Shown piece by piece: positions 20,110-29,361 of a stretch of 64,000 nucleotides of DNA (position 1 is its first letter; every line of letters starts with the position of its first letter). This DNA comes from Scytonematopsis contorta HA4267-MV1 (GTDB lineage Bacteria > Cyanobacteriota > Cyanobacteriia > Cyanobacteriales > Nostocaceae), in contig JAHHIC010000040.1 in the NCBI GenBank assembly GCA_019359035.1, positions 1 to 64,000 of the forward strand. Reading direction: 5' to 3'. The translations under genes were made by a program, and so were the position numbers. The notes under the pieces were generated by a model, which worked only from the letters and a program-made list of their open reading frames with translations, searched no databases and was not told the origin of the DNA.

Positions 20110-22605
20110 TTACCGTTCCTTAATAGCAGCACAGGTTAATATTTGTTGCGTCTGACGATTAGATACATCTGCAACTAACTCAATTTTGCCCAGTTCATTA
20201 CGTCGCCAAGAAGTAGCTTCAACAAGAACCTCTGCTGGTTTAGTTATTTGAACTGTGACGTAGCTATTACTCCTATATGCCGAGATATCGCGGATATCAG
20301 ACCAAGTGCGTTCGCTCGTCACCTGTTGAGTTGGATTTTGTGGTATTCCACCCCGTCCTGTTGCTACAAAACTGCTACCAGTATTATTAGAACAACCTGT
20401 AGCAATTTGCTGTGATGAATCAACTAAGTTTACTGGTAATTCAACTAAGCCAGAACTAGGGTCAACTCCAAAATTTTTAATATCTACTGTACCGTTAACG
20501 CCAAATTCGGAACTAGCGGTGATGTCCGAGTCTGGAGTTAAGCGGTCACGGTTCTGCAAACCGATAATGCCTTGGGTACTGATGGTAATATTACCGCCAC
20601 GACCTTGAACTGCATTGGCAACAATATCACTATCGTCCAAACCTACAATAATAGGAGCATTAATTCTGATATTGCCGCCATTTCCCTCTTGTCCAGCAGT
20701 GGCTGAAATTGAGCTCGCTTGCTTTAGGATGAGATTTTGCGCCTGAATCTGAACATTTCCCCCTTCGCCTGCGCTTGTAATTGCACTTATAGTTGCGCTA
20801 TCGCGAAGTTGAACGTTATCGGCGTTAATTTGAACTATACCCGCATTGCCAATCCCTAAATTAGCACTCGTCACAGCGCCGTAGTTGCTCAATTTTAGTA
20901 AAGGCGTATTGACTACCACATTACCAGATGCACCAATGGGGACACCCAATAAACCAAACGCTTCTCGGTAGCCTACACTGGGATAATCAACTGTAGATGC
21001 AATCACGCTAGAATAAATTTCACCCGAAGCTTTGCCACTAATTTCGACAGACTCAGATGCATTAACAGTCAAGTCGCCTGCAGAGCCAACGCCAATGCTG
21101 GAAGTTGTCACTAAGCCACTATTTTGCAGGGCTAGAGTGCGGGTATTCAGGGTCAGATTGCCTGCGTTGCCACTACGTCCCAACGTAGTGCCTGCAATAA
21201 CACTGGGAACAAAGGCTGGGGTGACTCCCCTAACGGCAATTGTATCAGCATTCACGATGACATTTCCGCCTTGTCCGTTGCTTAAAGTTGAAGACCCCAA
21301 ATAGCCTCCATCTAAAATAGATAGATTCTGTGTGGAAACCGATACATTGCCAGCCTTTCCACTTCCCAGTGTAATAGTGCCTAAAACACTATATAAGTCA
21401 GGAAAGAGTGGTGAATAGCCTTCAATTAAAAGCGTTTCTGCCTTTACTGTTAAATCCCCACCCGACCCAGTGCTGTAGCTTCTGCTACTTAATTTGCCAC
21501 CAGATTGAATGACTAACTGTGGGGTTGTCACAGTTATATTTCCTGCAACCCCCATCCCAACTGTTTCAGTTACTAAACCACTAGAAATTGTCACATTGTT
21601 GTTAGTTCCACTGAGGGTTAGTTTGCTAGAGGCATTCACAGTCATTTCCCCAGAGACTTCATTGCCACGATTTTGCGCCCATAATACAGAACCGTCGGTG
21701 AGACTGATTTCACGCCCTTGCACTTGGATTGAGCCTGCATTAATTGCGTTGACATCGATGAGTGAGCGCTCTGACAATCGAATATCGTCAAAACTAGATA
21801 ATCCTTCATAATTCAACCGAATGCCTTTTGCTTCAGATATCAGGCGGACAGTACCGTTAGTAACGCTACCCAGCTCAACTCGTCCATCTGGTGCAGTCAA
21901 AACCCCTCCATTGAGGTTAATTTTGCCACCAACAAGTGCTAAAGTACTGCCCGGTTGAACGGCTAATCCATTGTGTAGACCAGTAGGTATCAAAGGAGCA
22001 ATGAGTGGATTTTCAGAAGTTAAGGTATGTCCTGTACCTTGAACCGTAATTCCCCCTGGATTCGTACCAAGCTGCAAGCCTATGGGAGTATTGATTGTTA
22101 ACAGGGGGACTGGGGTCGGATTCGTTGCACTAAACTCAACACCATCGGCAAACTTAATACTATTTGCGGTCGTTCCCACAAAAGACCCACTAATGTCTAG
22201 TCTTGCATTTTGCCCAAATATAATGCCGTTGGGATTCATCAAGAATAAACTTACTTGATTTGCACTATTTGCTGTACGAATTAACCCATCGATATTGGAA
22301 ATATTTCTACCTGTAACTCGATTAAATATATTAGTAATATTTGGGGTATTAACTAAATCAAAAGTTGCGGAACCACCAGTTGGTACAGAAAAATTACTGA
22401 AACTATGAAATAAATTATTACCTTTTTCTATACCATTAAGAATAGTAAAAGAATTACCATTGAGATTGACAATTGTATTAGTTGTACTGTCCGATGTCAC
22501 CTGAGCCGTCGCTGGTGAAAATACCCCCGAAGTTAACAACCCAGTTGTGAGTACAAACACAAATGTGTTAAGCCAGAGACTTTTTGCTTTAGGAATAGCT
22601 CTCAT
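20110..22605 (-). CDS. Two-partner secretion exoprotein (haemagglutinin-like TpsA)
   Basis: An 831-residue secreted beta-helix protein. A signal peptide (to about residue 35, ATAQ) precedes a filamentous-haemagglutinin TPS domain (about 36-160) with NSFTILNGIEKGNNLFHSF and LFLMNPNGIIFGQNARLD. The rest consists of parallel beta-helix repeats of the form GNAGNLTLNT.., GSGGDLTVKA.., and it ends in a small domain with paired Cys (residues about 745 and 825). Export normally needs a TpsB outer-membrane partner, and none is in this window. It is the first gene of the TpsA-CHAT-DUF928 trio. Confidence 0.93.
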   Translation of the reverse strand: MRAIPKAKSLWLNTFVFVLTTGLLTSGVFSPATAQVTSDSTTNTIVNLNGNSFTILNGIEKGNNLFHSFSNFSVPTGGSATFDLVNTPNITNIFNRVTGRNISNIDGLIRTANSANQVSLFLMNPNGIIFGQNARLDISGSFVGTTANSIKFADGVEFSATNPTPVPLLTINTPIGLQLGTNPGGITVQGTGHTLTSENPLIAPLIPTGLHNGLAVQPGSTLALVGGKINLNGGVLTAPDGRVELGSVTNGTVRLISEAKGIRLNYEGLSSFDDIRLSERSLIDVNAINAGSIQVQGREISLTDGSVLWAQNRGNEVSGEMTVNASSKLTLSGTNNNVTISSGLVTETVGMGVAGNITVTTPQLVIQSGGKLSSRSYSTGSGGDLTVKAETLLIEGYSPLFPDLYSVLGTITLGSGKAGNVSVSTQNLSILDGGYLGSSTLSNGQGGNVIVNADTIAVRGVTPAFVPSVIAGTTLGRSGNAGNLTLNTRTLALQNSGLVTTSSIGVGSAGDLTVNASESVEISGKASGEIYSSVIASTVDYPSVGYREAFGLLGVPIGASGNVVVNTPLLKLSNYGAVTSANLGIGNAGIVQINADNVQLRDSATISAITSAGEGGNVQIQAQNLILKQASSISATAGQEGNGGNIRINAPIIVGLDDSDIVANAVQGRGGNITISTQGIIGLQNRDRLTPDSDITASSEFGVNGTVDIKNFGVDPSSGLVELPVNLVDSSQQIATGCSNNTGSSFVATGRGGIPQNPTQQVTSERTWSDIRDISAYRSNSYVTVQITKPAEVLVEATSWRRNELGKIELVADVSNRQTQQILTCAAIKER

Positions 22606-22870
22606 GCTTAAATCCTTTTTTTACCCGATGTTATTAGGGTTCCCCAAATGGCATCGTTTCTAACCTATTGACCTTCGTAACTGGAAATGGGGTTGCAAGC
22701 CGTTACTGAAATAAATAGGTTTATATATGTAAATGAGTAAATTACTTTTAAATACGCTTTAAACTTGGCTTTATTGGAATCTTGGCGGTTCGTTCTATTC
22801 TTGTGCTGTTCATGACCTATATAGGGTTGCTATAGTAATGAATATAATACAGCCAAAGTTAATAGCAATA

Positions 22871-23422
22871 TTAGTTTAATAAGCGTAGCACTAAAATTTT
22901 AATTTGTGGAAACGCAAGAGGACTAACTTCACCTTCTAAAAGGGTTACTTCATGGCTATAATTTCCATCAATTGGGTTACGTAGAATTTTTATGAGGCGG
23001 TTTTTTAAATCCACAACCCAGTATTCCGCAATTCCAGCCTTTGCGTAAACTTTTCTCTTCGCGTCTAAATCTTTGCTTAAACTGGTATTTGAATATTCAA
23101 TTACCCAAAAAATATTTTCTGGGTACGGGTGGCGAGTGCGGTAAAGCGTTCTCAAAGGTTGAACAATTGCTAAATCAGGTTGAGGTTCCGAAGCTGTTTC
23201 GGGTATTGTAATCGGTTTAGCATCGCGCACCAGTGCTTTATCTCCAAGCAAAGACCGTAAATAATCTGCTGCGTCGGTGCTCAGCTGAGCATGTTCTGGA
23301 CCTTCTGGTGGCATTTCGACGATTTCTCCATTTAGCAGTTCGACGTGACGACCCTCAAGAAGACCAACTTCAATCATTTGGTGATAGTCGTCAAGCGTCC
23401 ATTTGGCGGTAATCACTGTCAT
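22871..23422 (-). CDS. Uma2 family (DUF820) endonuclease-like protein
   Basis: A 183-residue protein of the very abundant cyanobacterial Uma2 family, with a predicted PD-(D/E)xK nuclease fold. Typical segments are ELLNGEIVEMPPEGPEHAQ, EPQPDLAIVQP (catalytic Asp candidate), WVIEYSNTSLSKDLDAKRKVYAKAGIAEYWVVDL (Glu and Lys candidates within a 35-residue span) and a final small barrel. The biological role is unknown; many copies occur per genome and are often near mobile or accessory genes. It looks intact. Confidence 0.9.
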   Translation of the reverse strand: MTVITAKWTLDDYHQMIEVGLLEGRHVELLNGEIVEMPPEGPEHAQLSTDAADYLRSLLGDKALVRDAKPITIPETASEPQPDLAIVQPLRTLYRTRHPYPENIFWVIEYSNTSLSKDLDAKRKVYAKAGIAEYWVVDLKNRLIKILRNPIDGNYSHEVTLLEGEVSPLAFPQIKILVLRLLN

Positions 23423-23571
23423 CTTTAACGCTAGCCTTCATTTTGTGGTGGTTTATCTATAATAATTCTATTTTTTGAGTGCTGCTAACTTACTGCAAAC
23501 CCAGCATATCGGTAAAATCTTCATAAACTGGAGATTTGATTATTTATAAGCATGTATTAACCAAAATCCTT

Positions 23572-23599
23572 GCAGAGACTAAACATATTTAATCTCTAC
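23572..23599. repeat. Degenerate dispersed palindrome
   Basis: A weakened copy of the GTAGAGACTAA-type palindrome (GCAGAGACTAAA.../..TTTAATCTCTAC) upstream of the toxin-antitoxin pair. Confidence 0.6.
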
Positions 23600-23657
23600 A
23601 TTCTTGGACTGAGGGAGCAGAGTGTTATAGTGTCTTATAAAATTAAGCAAAATAAAG

Positions 23658-23918
23658 ATGAAAGCAATTGAAGTTACAGGTCGAATTGATATTGAGGGAA
23701 ATTTGATTTTAGACAAGCCGATTAAAGAAGCAAATTATCCCCATCAAGTCAGAATAATTGTGCTAGTTCCAGAACCAACAGAGACCGAAGAGGATGATGA
23801 CTCTTATGATACACCTGTTGAGGAAGTTAAAGCTAGCCTAAAACGGGCTTTAGAACAAGCAAAATCTGGACAAACTAGACCAATTAGTGAGCTTTGGGGT
23901 AGGATTGATGCAGAGTGA
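23658..23918 (+). CDS. Antitoxin-like protein of a RelE/ParE-type pair
   Basis: An 86-residue protein with a short beta N-terminus (IEVTGRIDIEGNLILDKPI) and an acidic, then helical C-terminal half (TETEEDDDSYDTPVEEVKASLKRALEQA). This layout, a DNA-binding or dimerising beta domain plus a flexible toxin-neutralising tail, is common among antitoxins. Its last 11 bases overlap the start of the downstream toxin pseudogene, typical of translational coupling. No DNA-binding motif is certain, so the family name is left open. Confidence 0.65.
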   Translation: MKAIEVTGRIDIEGNLILDKPIKEANYPHQVRIIVLVPEPTETEEDDDSYDTPVEEVKASLKRALEQAKSGQTRPISELWGRIDAE

Positions 23919-24264
23919 TGATGAAATTGAAATTAGATTTTCAGACGAGTTCGAGGAATAATTATATAGACTTTCAAAGAGATTTCGCAGTATTCGCTCT
24001 GATGTTCAACCAATTATCGAGCAATTACAACAAGGACATACTCCTGGAGATAGAATAGGAGGTATTGCTGAGGAGTTTACTGTCTATAAAGTGAGAGTTC
24101 GCAACAGTAATATTAAAAAAGGTAAGAGTGCTGGATATAGATTAATTTATCAAGTTGAGTCATTGACAAGTATTTTATTACTAATAATTTATTCAAAGTC
24201 TGACCGGGAAGATATTAGCGCGAATGAAATTCAAGATATTTTGGATGAGTTTTATCGTGAGTAA
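23908..24264 (+). pseudogene. RelE/ParE-type toxin gene with an in-frame stop
   Basis: Reading from the ATG at 23908 gives 17 codons ending FSDEFEE, then TAA at 23959-23961. The same frame then continues open for 100 more codons to the stop at 24262. The continuation looks like a RelE/ParE toxin: LYRLSKRFRSIRSDVQPIIEQL, then GGIAEEFTVYKVRVRNSN, KKGKSAGYRLIYQV and LLLIIYSKSDREDIS. A single substitution creating TAA is the simplest explanation, so the toxin is probably dead while its antitoxin is intact. Read-through or a sequencing error are alternatives. Confidence 0.8.
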
Positions 24265-24571
24265 AGTTTAAATAATTTTAAGTAAATAATATATCTCAAA
24301 AATGTTAATACAGGCTTTTATGTTATGTAAAAGGTACTCTTTTGCGATAGAGATTGACATGTCAATTGCTATGGTATAGGGTATGTATTTACTTTACGGG
24401 ATAACCTTCGTGGCTCAAAGGCGATTTATACATAAGTATTAAGTGAAACCCCTGTAGAGACGTTACATGTAACGTCTCTACATACTCTCATGTGGAACAT
24501 GGGAACGAGTAAGGGGTCATTTGTGTACGTACGTAATAAAAGTGTTTCCTTTTGAATAAGTTAATTTAGTT
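24265..24571. other. Intergenic region with one palindrome
   Basis: About 307 bases between the toxin remnant and dacB. Apart from the 28-bp palindrome at 24454-24481, I see no feature that I can support. Confidence 0.5.
24454..24481. repeat. Dispersed 28-bp palindrome
   Basis: Perfect copy of the GTAGAGACGTTACA-arm palindrome, 90 bases upstream of dacB. Confidence 0.9.
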
Positions 24572-26044
24572 ATGTCTAAAAAAAATTCTATTGGTTTATC
24601 GCTGCTGTTGGTCAGTTCGCAGCTAGTTATTAATCCGCTGTTTGCAAAAGCACAAACAGATACACAGACACCGATAGCTCCGGCTACGGCTACAAGGGCT
24701 GTTTGTCCTGCTCAGTTAGGGAAAAGTATTGATGGGGTGGTCAACCGTCAGATATTCAGCCGAGCGCGTTGGGGTATTTTGATACAGCCTCTTGCGGCAA
24801 ATACAACACTTTATGGTAGAGAGGCTCAGAAATATTTTGTCCCAGCTTCGGTAACTAAAGTATTAACAACAGCAGCCGCATTACAGTCTTTGGGAGCGAA
24901 TTTTCGCATTAGAACTTCGGTGGTTCAGGATGCTAATGGTGTTTTACGTGTTATTGGTCGAGGTGACCCTAGTATAAATGATGCTCAGCTGACGGTATTG
25001 GCTAAACAGTTAAAATCTAGGGGAATTAATGATATTAAGCAACTAATTGCTGATGATAGTTATATTAAAGGAGATATAGTTAACTCAACTTGGCAATGGG
25101 AAGATGTGCAGTCAGATTATGGTGCTCCTATTGGCAGTTTTATGGTGAATGAAAATGTATTTAAGTTTAATTTAATTCCCCAAACTGTCGGGAGAGCAGC
25201 ACAAATTTCTTGGGTTGATACTAATGAGTCTCGACAATGGATAACAATTAATGAAGCTTTGACGATTTCGCAAGGTCAACCGACTTCTATTAATATTAAC
25301 CGCGATTTTACAGGAAAAGTTTTGCGAGTTCAAGGACAAATTGCGGCAAATTCTAATCCTTTTTCTGTTACTTTACCCGTTGTTGACCCTAATTATTTCT
25401 TTTTACGTCGTTTTCGTACTGCTTTAGCAGGAGAGGGAATTAACTTAGGACAAACAACTGTGGGTACTGGCACGAGTCAACAGGAATTAGCTGCTGTGCA
25501 GTCACCACCGATGTCGCAATTACTAGCTAGTACGAACTTAGAGAGTAATAATTTATATGCTGAGTCTTTGTTAAGAGCTTTGGCTGTTAAACAAGCAAGA
25601 AAACCAAATCAAACTACGGCTGATGTGGGGATGGAAGTTCTCAGAAAAACTTTGACGCAGTTAGGAGTGGATGAGAAGACTTATTTATTAAATGATGGTT
25701 CTGGGTTGTCGCGACGTAATTTTATTAGTCCAGAGGCTTTAGTGCAAACTTTGCGGGGGATAGGAAGAGGTTCTGCTGGGTCAATTTTTCGCGCTTCTTT
25801 ACCTGTTGCTGGCAGAAGTGGTACTTTGAAAAATAGGTTTAAAAATACCTCAGCGGAGGGTATTGTACAAGCAAAAACTGGGACAATGACTGGTGTGGTC
25901 ACACTTGCTGGTTACGTAAATGCACCAAGGTATGAGCCGATTGTTTTCAGTATTATTGTTAATCATAGCGACCAGCCTGCTTCAGTTGTACGACAGGCAA
26001 TTGATGAAGTAGTTGTTTTATTGACCCAGCTACAAAAGTGTTGA
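24572..26044 (+). CDS. dacB: D-alanyl-D-alanine carboxypeptidase/endopeptidase (PBP4/DacB type)
   Basis: A periplasmic class-C penicillin-binding protein that trims or cleaves peptidoglycan peptides. The 490-residue protein has a signal peptide (about 1-27), the catalytic SxxK in FVPASVTKVLTTAAAL (Ser near residue 89), a long inserted domain (about 120-310) as in PBP4, the SxN motif in NLESNNLYAE, and the KTG triad element AKTGTMTGV near residue 437, followed by LAGYVN. All three active-site motifs are intact. It stands alone on the plus strand. Confidence 0.93.
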   Translation: MSKKNSIGLSLLLVSSQLVINPLFAKAQTDTQTPIAPATATRAVCPAQLGKSIDGVVNRQIFSRARWGILIQPLAANTTLYGREAQKYFVPASVTKVLTTAAALQSLGANFRIRTSVVQDANGVLRVIGRGDPSINDAQLTVLAKQLKSRGINDIKQLIADDSYIKGDIVNSTWQWEDVQSDYGAPIGSFMVNENVFKFNLIPQTVGRAAQISWVDTNESRQWITINEALTISQGQPTSININRDFTGKVLRVQGQIAANSNPFSVTLPVVDPNYFFLRRFRTALAGEGINLGQTTVGTGTSQQELAAVQSPPMSQLLASTNLESNNLYAESLLRALAVKQARKPNQTTADVGMEVLRKTLTQLGVDEKTYLLNDGSGLSRRNFISPEALVQTLRGIGRGSAGSIFRASLPVAGRSGTLKNRFKNTSAEGIVQAKTGTMTGVVTLAGYVNAPRYEPIVFSIIVNHSDQPASVVRQAIDEVVVLLTQLQKC

Positions 26045-26363
26045 CTATTACAATAAACCCTATTAACAGTCCTCTAAAAGAGGACTTTAGCTATTTAGAC
26101 AGCGACTTTAGTCGTTGGTCTTCTTTAATGTAACTAAGATTTAAGGTAACTGCTGATAACCCCACCCCCAACGGTGATTACCCGCCTGCGGGACTACTGT
26201 GTACATATAAGTCTTGAAATAATCCAAAAGTTCTCTGAAATGACCGTTCAGGGATTTATAGAGACTTATTTGTACACAGTAGACCTGCGGGAGGGGGTTA
26301 CAAAAAATATTAGGCAAGAATGATTGCAATACTTGTCGGTTAAGCTCCAAAATACCCAAATAC

Positions 26364-26464
26364 GTAGGTTGGGTTGAGGGACGTTCACCGAAGGTGGAGC
26401 GGAGCGCTTAACCCAACATTTTCAGTGGTTTGTTGGGTTTCCGTTATTCCTCAACCCAACCTAC
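26364..26464. repeat. MITE-like element with GTAGGTTGGGTTGAGG ends
   Basis: A 101-base element bounded by a perfect 16-bp inverted repeat (GTAGGTTGGGTTGAGG... ...CCTCAACCCAACCTAC). Related elements lie at 32290-32361 and 59918-60036. No coding capacity. The surrounding 26045-26514 gap has nothing else that I can support. Confidence 0.8.
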
Positions 26465-26514
26465 AAAATCTCTTAACCGAGCAGTATTTAGAATGATTGA
26501 GTCAACTGTCAGCA

Positions 26515-27069
26515 CTATCTTCTGGCATTACGGCTTGGGGTTCCAAAAACCTGAACCCATACATGCTCATACTGATATGTGGAAGCCCTAGTATAACCAA
26601 AGCCGATTTCTGTATAATTCCGATTCAGAATATTAGCGCGATGTCCGGGACTATTCATCCACTGACGAATAGTTTCAGCGGGTGTTTTGTTTCCTGCGGC
26701 AATGTTTTCACCAACATAGGAATAAGAATAGCCCGCAGATTTTGCTCTATCTGATGGTTGAGAACCATTTAAGCCTGTATGGTCAAAATAATTGTTTTTT
26801 ATCATGTCTTTCGCATGGCTTTGCGCGACTTTACCTAACGTTGCAGAATATCGCAAAGGTTGCAGTCCCGCTTTGCGTCGTTCTGCGTTGGTAAGTCTGA
26901 GCAATTCTGAATCGAATGAACTACGGGCTATGATTATTGGCTGATTATTTTGTTGGGGTTTGATTATTGATACAGAATTCGTTGGCTTGTTCGTGGAAAC
27001 TCCTGCGAATGCTCCCATCGGTACTAATGACATCGTGAGTGCGAACAACCAGGGCTTAATGCGGTTCAT
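26515..27069 (-). CDS. CAP-domain secreted protein (SCP/PR-1-like)
   Basis: A 184-residue protein with a signal peptide (MNRIKPWLFALTMSLVPMGAFA) and a single CAP domain (about 60-180). The domain shows LLRLTNAERRKAGLQPL, QSHAKDMIKNNYFDHTG, GENIAAG, QWMNSPGHRANILN and HVWVQVFG, including the His/Glu residues that form the CAP cavity. Bacterial CAP proteins are extracytoplasmic and of mostly unknown activity. Length and motifs are complete. Confidence 0.92.
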   Translation of the reverse strand: MNRIKPWLFALTMSLVPMGAFAGVSTNKPTNSVSIIKPQQNNQPIIIARSSFDSELLRLTNAERRKAGLQPLRYSATLGKVAQSHAKDMIKNNYFDHTGLNGSQPSDRAKSAGYSYSYVGENIAAGNKTPAETIRQWMNSPGHRANILNRNYTEIGFGYTRASTYQYEHVWVQVFGTPSRNARR

Positions 27070-27326
27070 GAATTACCTCATAACAATAGTAAACAGTAGC
27101 GGTAGTTGCATCTGCCAATAAATAGTTAACTTACTTAGTTATATATTGTACTGTGTCATTACGAGCAAACGCCACTGTCAATGTATTTTATGTTACGATT
27201 TACGTAAAGCCTCGGCGAATTAAAATTTTAAAGTTAAAACATGAGCTACCTCATAGTAACTAACTATAAATCCTTATAGATTGAAGTTAATCAAAGTTAC
27301 TTAATGTTAAAAGAGGTTAAAGAAAT

Positions 27327-27758
27327 ATGTTGAGTCAACAAACAATAGATACCGTCAAATCTACTGCACCTTTTTTGAAAAAGCACGGTAAAGAAATTAC
27401 AAGTCGGATGTATGAAATTATGTTTACAAACTATCCAGAGGTTAGAAAACAATTTGATATGTCTGCTCAAGCAAATGGTTCTCAGCCTGCGAAATTGGCT
27501 ACAGCAGTTTATAGCTATGCTACCCAAATTGATAATTTATCTGCTTTAAAGCCAATGGTTGAACAAATCGCTCATCGTCATGTACAGACAGATGTTCTGC
27601 CAAATCAATATCCTGTAGTTGGAAAATGTCTACTGCAAGCGATGAAAGATGTATTAGGAGAAGCTGCTACAGACGAAGTGATGGGAGCTTGGACAGAAGC
27701 TTACGGGCTATTATCAGAAGTTTTTATTCAAAGAGAAAACCAAATCTACAACCAATAG
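27327..27758 (+). CDS. Single-domain bacterial globin
   Basis: A 143-residue globin like the haem domain of flavohaemoglobins or Vitreoscilla haemoglobin. It starts MLSQQTIDTVKSTAPFLKKHGKEIT, has the CD region NYPEVRKQFDMSAQ and the proximal F8 His candidate in IAHRHVQTDVLP, then YPVVGKCLLQAMKDVLGEAATDEV and AWTEAYGLL as G/H helices. No reductase domain follows, so electrons would come from elsewhere. A role in NO or O2 handling is inferred from the family. It is monocistronic, with a palindromic repeat after it. Confidence 0.93.
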   Translation: MLSQQTIDTVKSTAPFLKKHGKEITSRMYEIMFTNYPEVRKQFDMSAQANGSQPAKLATAVYSYATQIDNLSALKPMVEQIAHRHVQTDVLPNQYPVVGKCLLQAMKDVLGEAATDEVMGAWTEAYGLLSEVFIQRENQIYNQ

Positions 27759-27776
27759 ACATTACCTTACTTGAGT

Positions 27777-27804
27777 GTAGAGACGCGATTAATCGCGTCT
27801 CTAC
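27777..27804. repeat. Dispersed palindrome, GCGATTAATCGC variant
   Basis: A perfect 28-bp palindrome (arm GTAGAGACGCGATT) that keeps the GTAGAGACG ends of the family but has a different core. It is 19 bases after the globin stop, placed like a terminator. Confidence 0.88.
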
Positions 27805-27813
27805 AAAAGTTGT

Positions 27814-27924
27814 AATCATATCATGTCCGGTAGTATGACCATAATAAAATACTCTTAAATTCTTTGCGTCTTGGCGTCTTTGCGTGAGGTTTATTATGGG
27901 TACGTAAGCGGACATGATATCATT
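27814..27924. mobile_element. MITE-like element with TATCATGTCCG inverted ends
   Basis: About 111 bases bounded by inverted repeats: AATCATATCATGTCCG at the left and its near-exact complement at the right (16 bases, one mismatch). The similarity extends imperfectly inward for about 30 bases (..ACCATAATAAA). The core contains the CTTTGCGTCTTGGCGTCTTT-type dispersed motif also seen near 57930. The right end includes the stop codon (27920-27922) of the glycosyltransferase, so the element defines that protein's last residues. Confidence 0.65.
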
Positions 27925-29197
27925 GGTAAACAATCCCACGTTTTTCGATTTCCTGTACAATAGCAACTGCCTTTGCGACCCCATCTTCGGCTTGGATTTT
28001 CGACCCCAGATTTGCTGCACGCTGACGCATACTTTTATCTGTCACGGTTCTTTGGATGGCTTGTGCAAGTCGTTCAACCGTTAATTGCTTACGTGGAATA
28101 GGTTCTGGTCCAACTCCTAATTCTGCTACCCGATGCCCCCAAAAGGACTGGTCTCCAAAGAAAGGAATAATAATAGAAGGGACACCTGCTCTGAGACCAG
28201 CGGCTGTTGTACCAGCACCACCATGATGTACTACAGCCGAGACACGCGAGAAGAGCCATGAATGAGGTATAGAATTCACGAGACAAACTGTATCTGGTAA
28301 ATTTTCTTTACGCAAACCGCCCCAGCCAGAAAGCAATATGCCACGTTGTTGAGTCCGCGCAAGAGCTTGCAATACGAGGTCGGCTGTTTGTTCCGGATCT
28401 CGATTACCCATACTCCCAAATCCGATATACACAGGAGGTGGACCCGCTTGCAGAAACTCCATCAGACCTGAGGGTGGAGTCCAATCGGGTGCTGAGTCCA
28501 AAAACCAATAACCAGTGACATGAGTATTTTCCCAATCCGATGGTTTGGGGATGACTGATGAACTGAAACCATAGAGAATTGGATAGTGATGCAAACTGGC
28601 AGCATTATATGGACCCCAAAATGGGGCTGCGGGCAAATCCAGCACTTTCTGTCGCGCTAGCTTATCGCCTGTCCTACTCCCCTGCCACATTATCTGTCGC
28701 AATAAATTATGGGACAAACGATTAAAAGAACCTCCGAGTCTGGATAGGGACTGGGGAAAAAGAACTCCGGGAAAGGCTTTTGTAGGTGTAAAGGGAAAGA
28801 TATAGGCTTGAAGCAATGGAAGCCTCAACTTCTCTGCTAGGGAGAGACCGAGGTACAGTCCCCCAACTCCTGCAACCAGCAAATCCATTCCCTGACAAGC
28901 TGCTAGTCCTCCCTCTGCCCAATCAATAGCTGCGCGTTGGGCTAAAGAAGCCGTGCGCGACGTAATGGCGAGGAAATTCCCTTTCTCCAAAAGCTCGCGC
29001 ATTTCTTTGCTTTCCACGATTTCTTGGACATTGCCCTTAACAGGCCAGAACTCTAGCCCATGTGAAGTGACTAGCACTTCAAAGTTTTCATGAGTCACCA
29101 GTCGCACGAAGTGACCAACTTCTTTTAACCCCTTTCCTAAAGCAATGTAGGGTTGAACATCTCCTTGACTTCCCATCGCAATAATCGCAATCCGCAT
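27920..29197 (-). CDS. GT1/GT28-type glycosyltransferase
   Basis: A 425-residue GT-B glycosyltransferase. The N-domain begins MRIAIIAMGSQGDVQPYIALGKGL, and the C-domain has the nucleotide-sugar signature HHGGAGTTAAGLRAGVPSIIIPFFGDQSFWG with IGFGSMG before it, as in sterol and macrolide UGTs. I chose the ATG at 29197 because eight residues upstream are not conserved. It is divergent from a TetR regulator, which probably controls it. Its acceptor is unknown; indolocarbazole N-glycosyltransferases belong to the same broad family, but this gene is 7-8 kb from the cluster and a link is only a possibility. Confidence 0.88.
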   Translation of the reverse strand: MRIAIIAMGSQGDVQPYIALGKGLKEVGHFVRLVTHENFEVLVTSHGLEFWPVKGNVQEIVESKEMRELLEKGNFLAITSRTASLAQRAAIDWAEGGLAACQGMDLLVAGVGGLYLGLSLAEKLRLPLLQAYIFPFTPTKAFPGVLFPQSLSRLGGSFNRLSHNLLRQIMWQGSRTGDKLARQKVLDLPAAPFWGPYNAASLHHYPILYGFSSSVIPKPSDWENTHVTGYWFLDSAPDWTPPSGLMEFLQAGPPPVYIGFGSMGNRDPEQTADLVLQALARTQQRGILLSGWGGLRKENLPDTVCLVNSIPHSWLFSRVSAVVHHGGAGTTAAGLRAGVPSIIIPFFGDQSFWGHRVAELGVGPEPIPRKQLTVERLAQAIQRTVTDKSMRQRAANLGSKIQAEDGVAKAVAIVQEIEKRGIVYQ

Positions 29198-29280
29198 AAG
29201 TTCCACCAGTAACCAGTACAACTTGACCTTGATAGCTCGTCATTGTTTTTCTGTCTAGTTGGGACAAAAATGACGAACTT

Positions 29281-29320
29281 GTCATTTTGATGTTAGCGTC
29301 ATTTTGACAATAGTGTCAAT
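29281..29320. promoter_or_regulatory. Candidate TetR operator
   Basis: The 164-base divergent promoter region holds two direct copies of GTCATTTTGA (29281-29290 and 29298-29307) and an inverted repeat TTGACA-atag-TGTCAA (29304-29319). The position between a TetR gene and its divergent target is typical for an operator. No footprint is implied. Confidence 0.45.
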
Positions 29321-29361
29321 TTGAAGCTATGGTAAATTTATAGACATCTTTATGCCATAAT

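Noticed and set aside
26141-26359. 72-codon minus-strand ORF
   Set aside because: It consists of intergenic dispersed repeats and has no recognisable composition or start signal.
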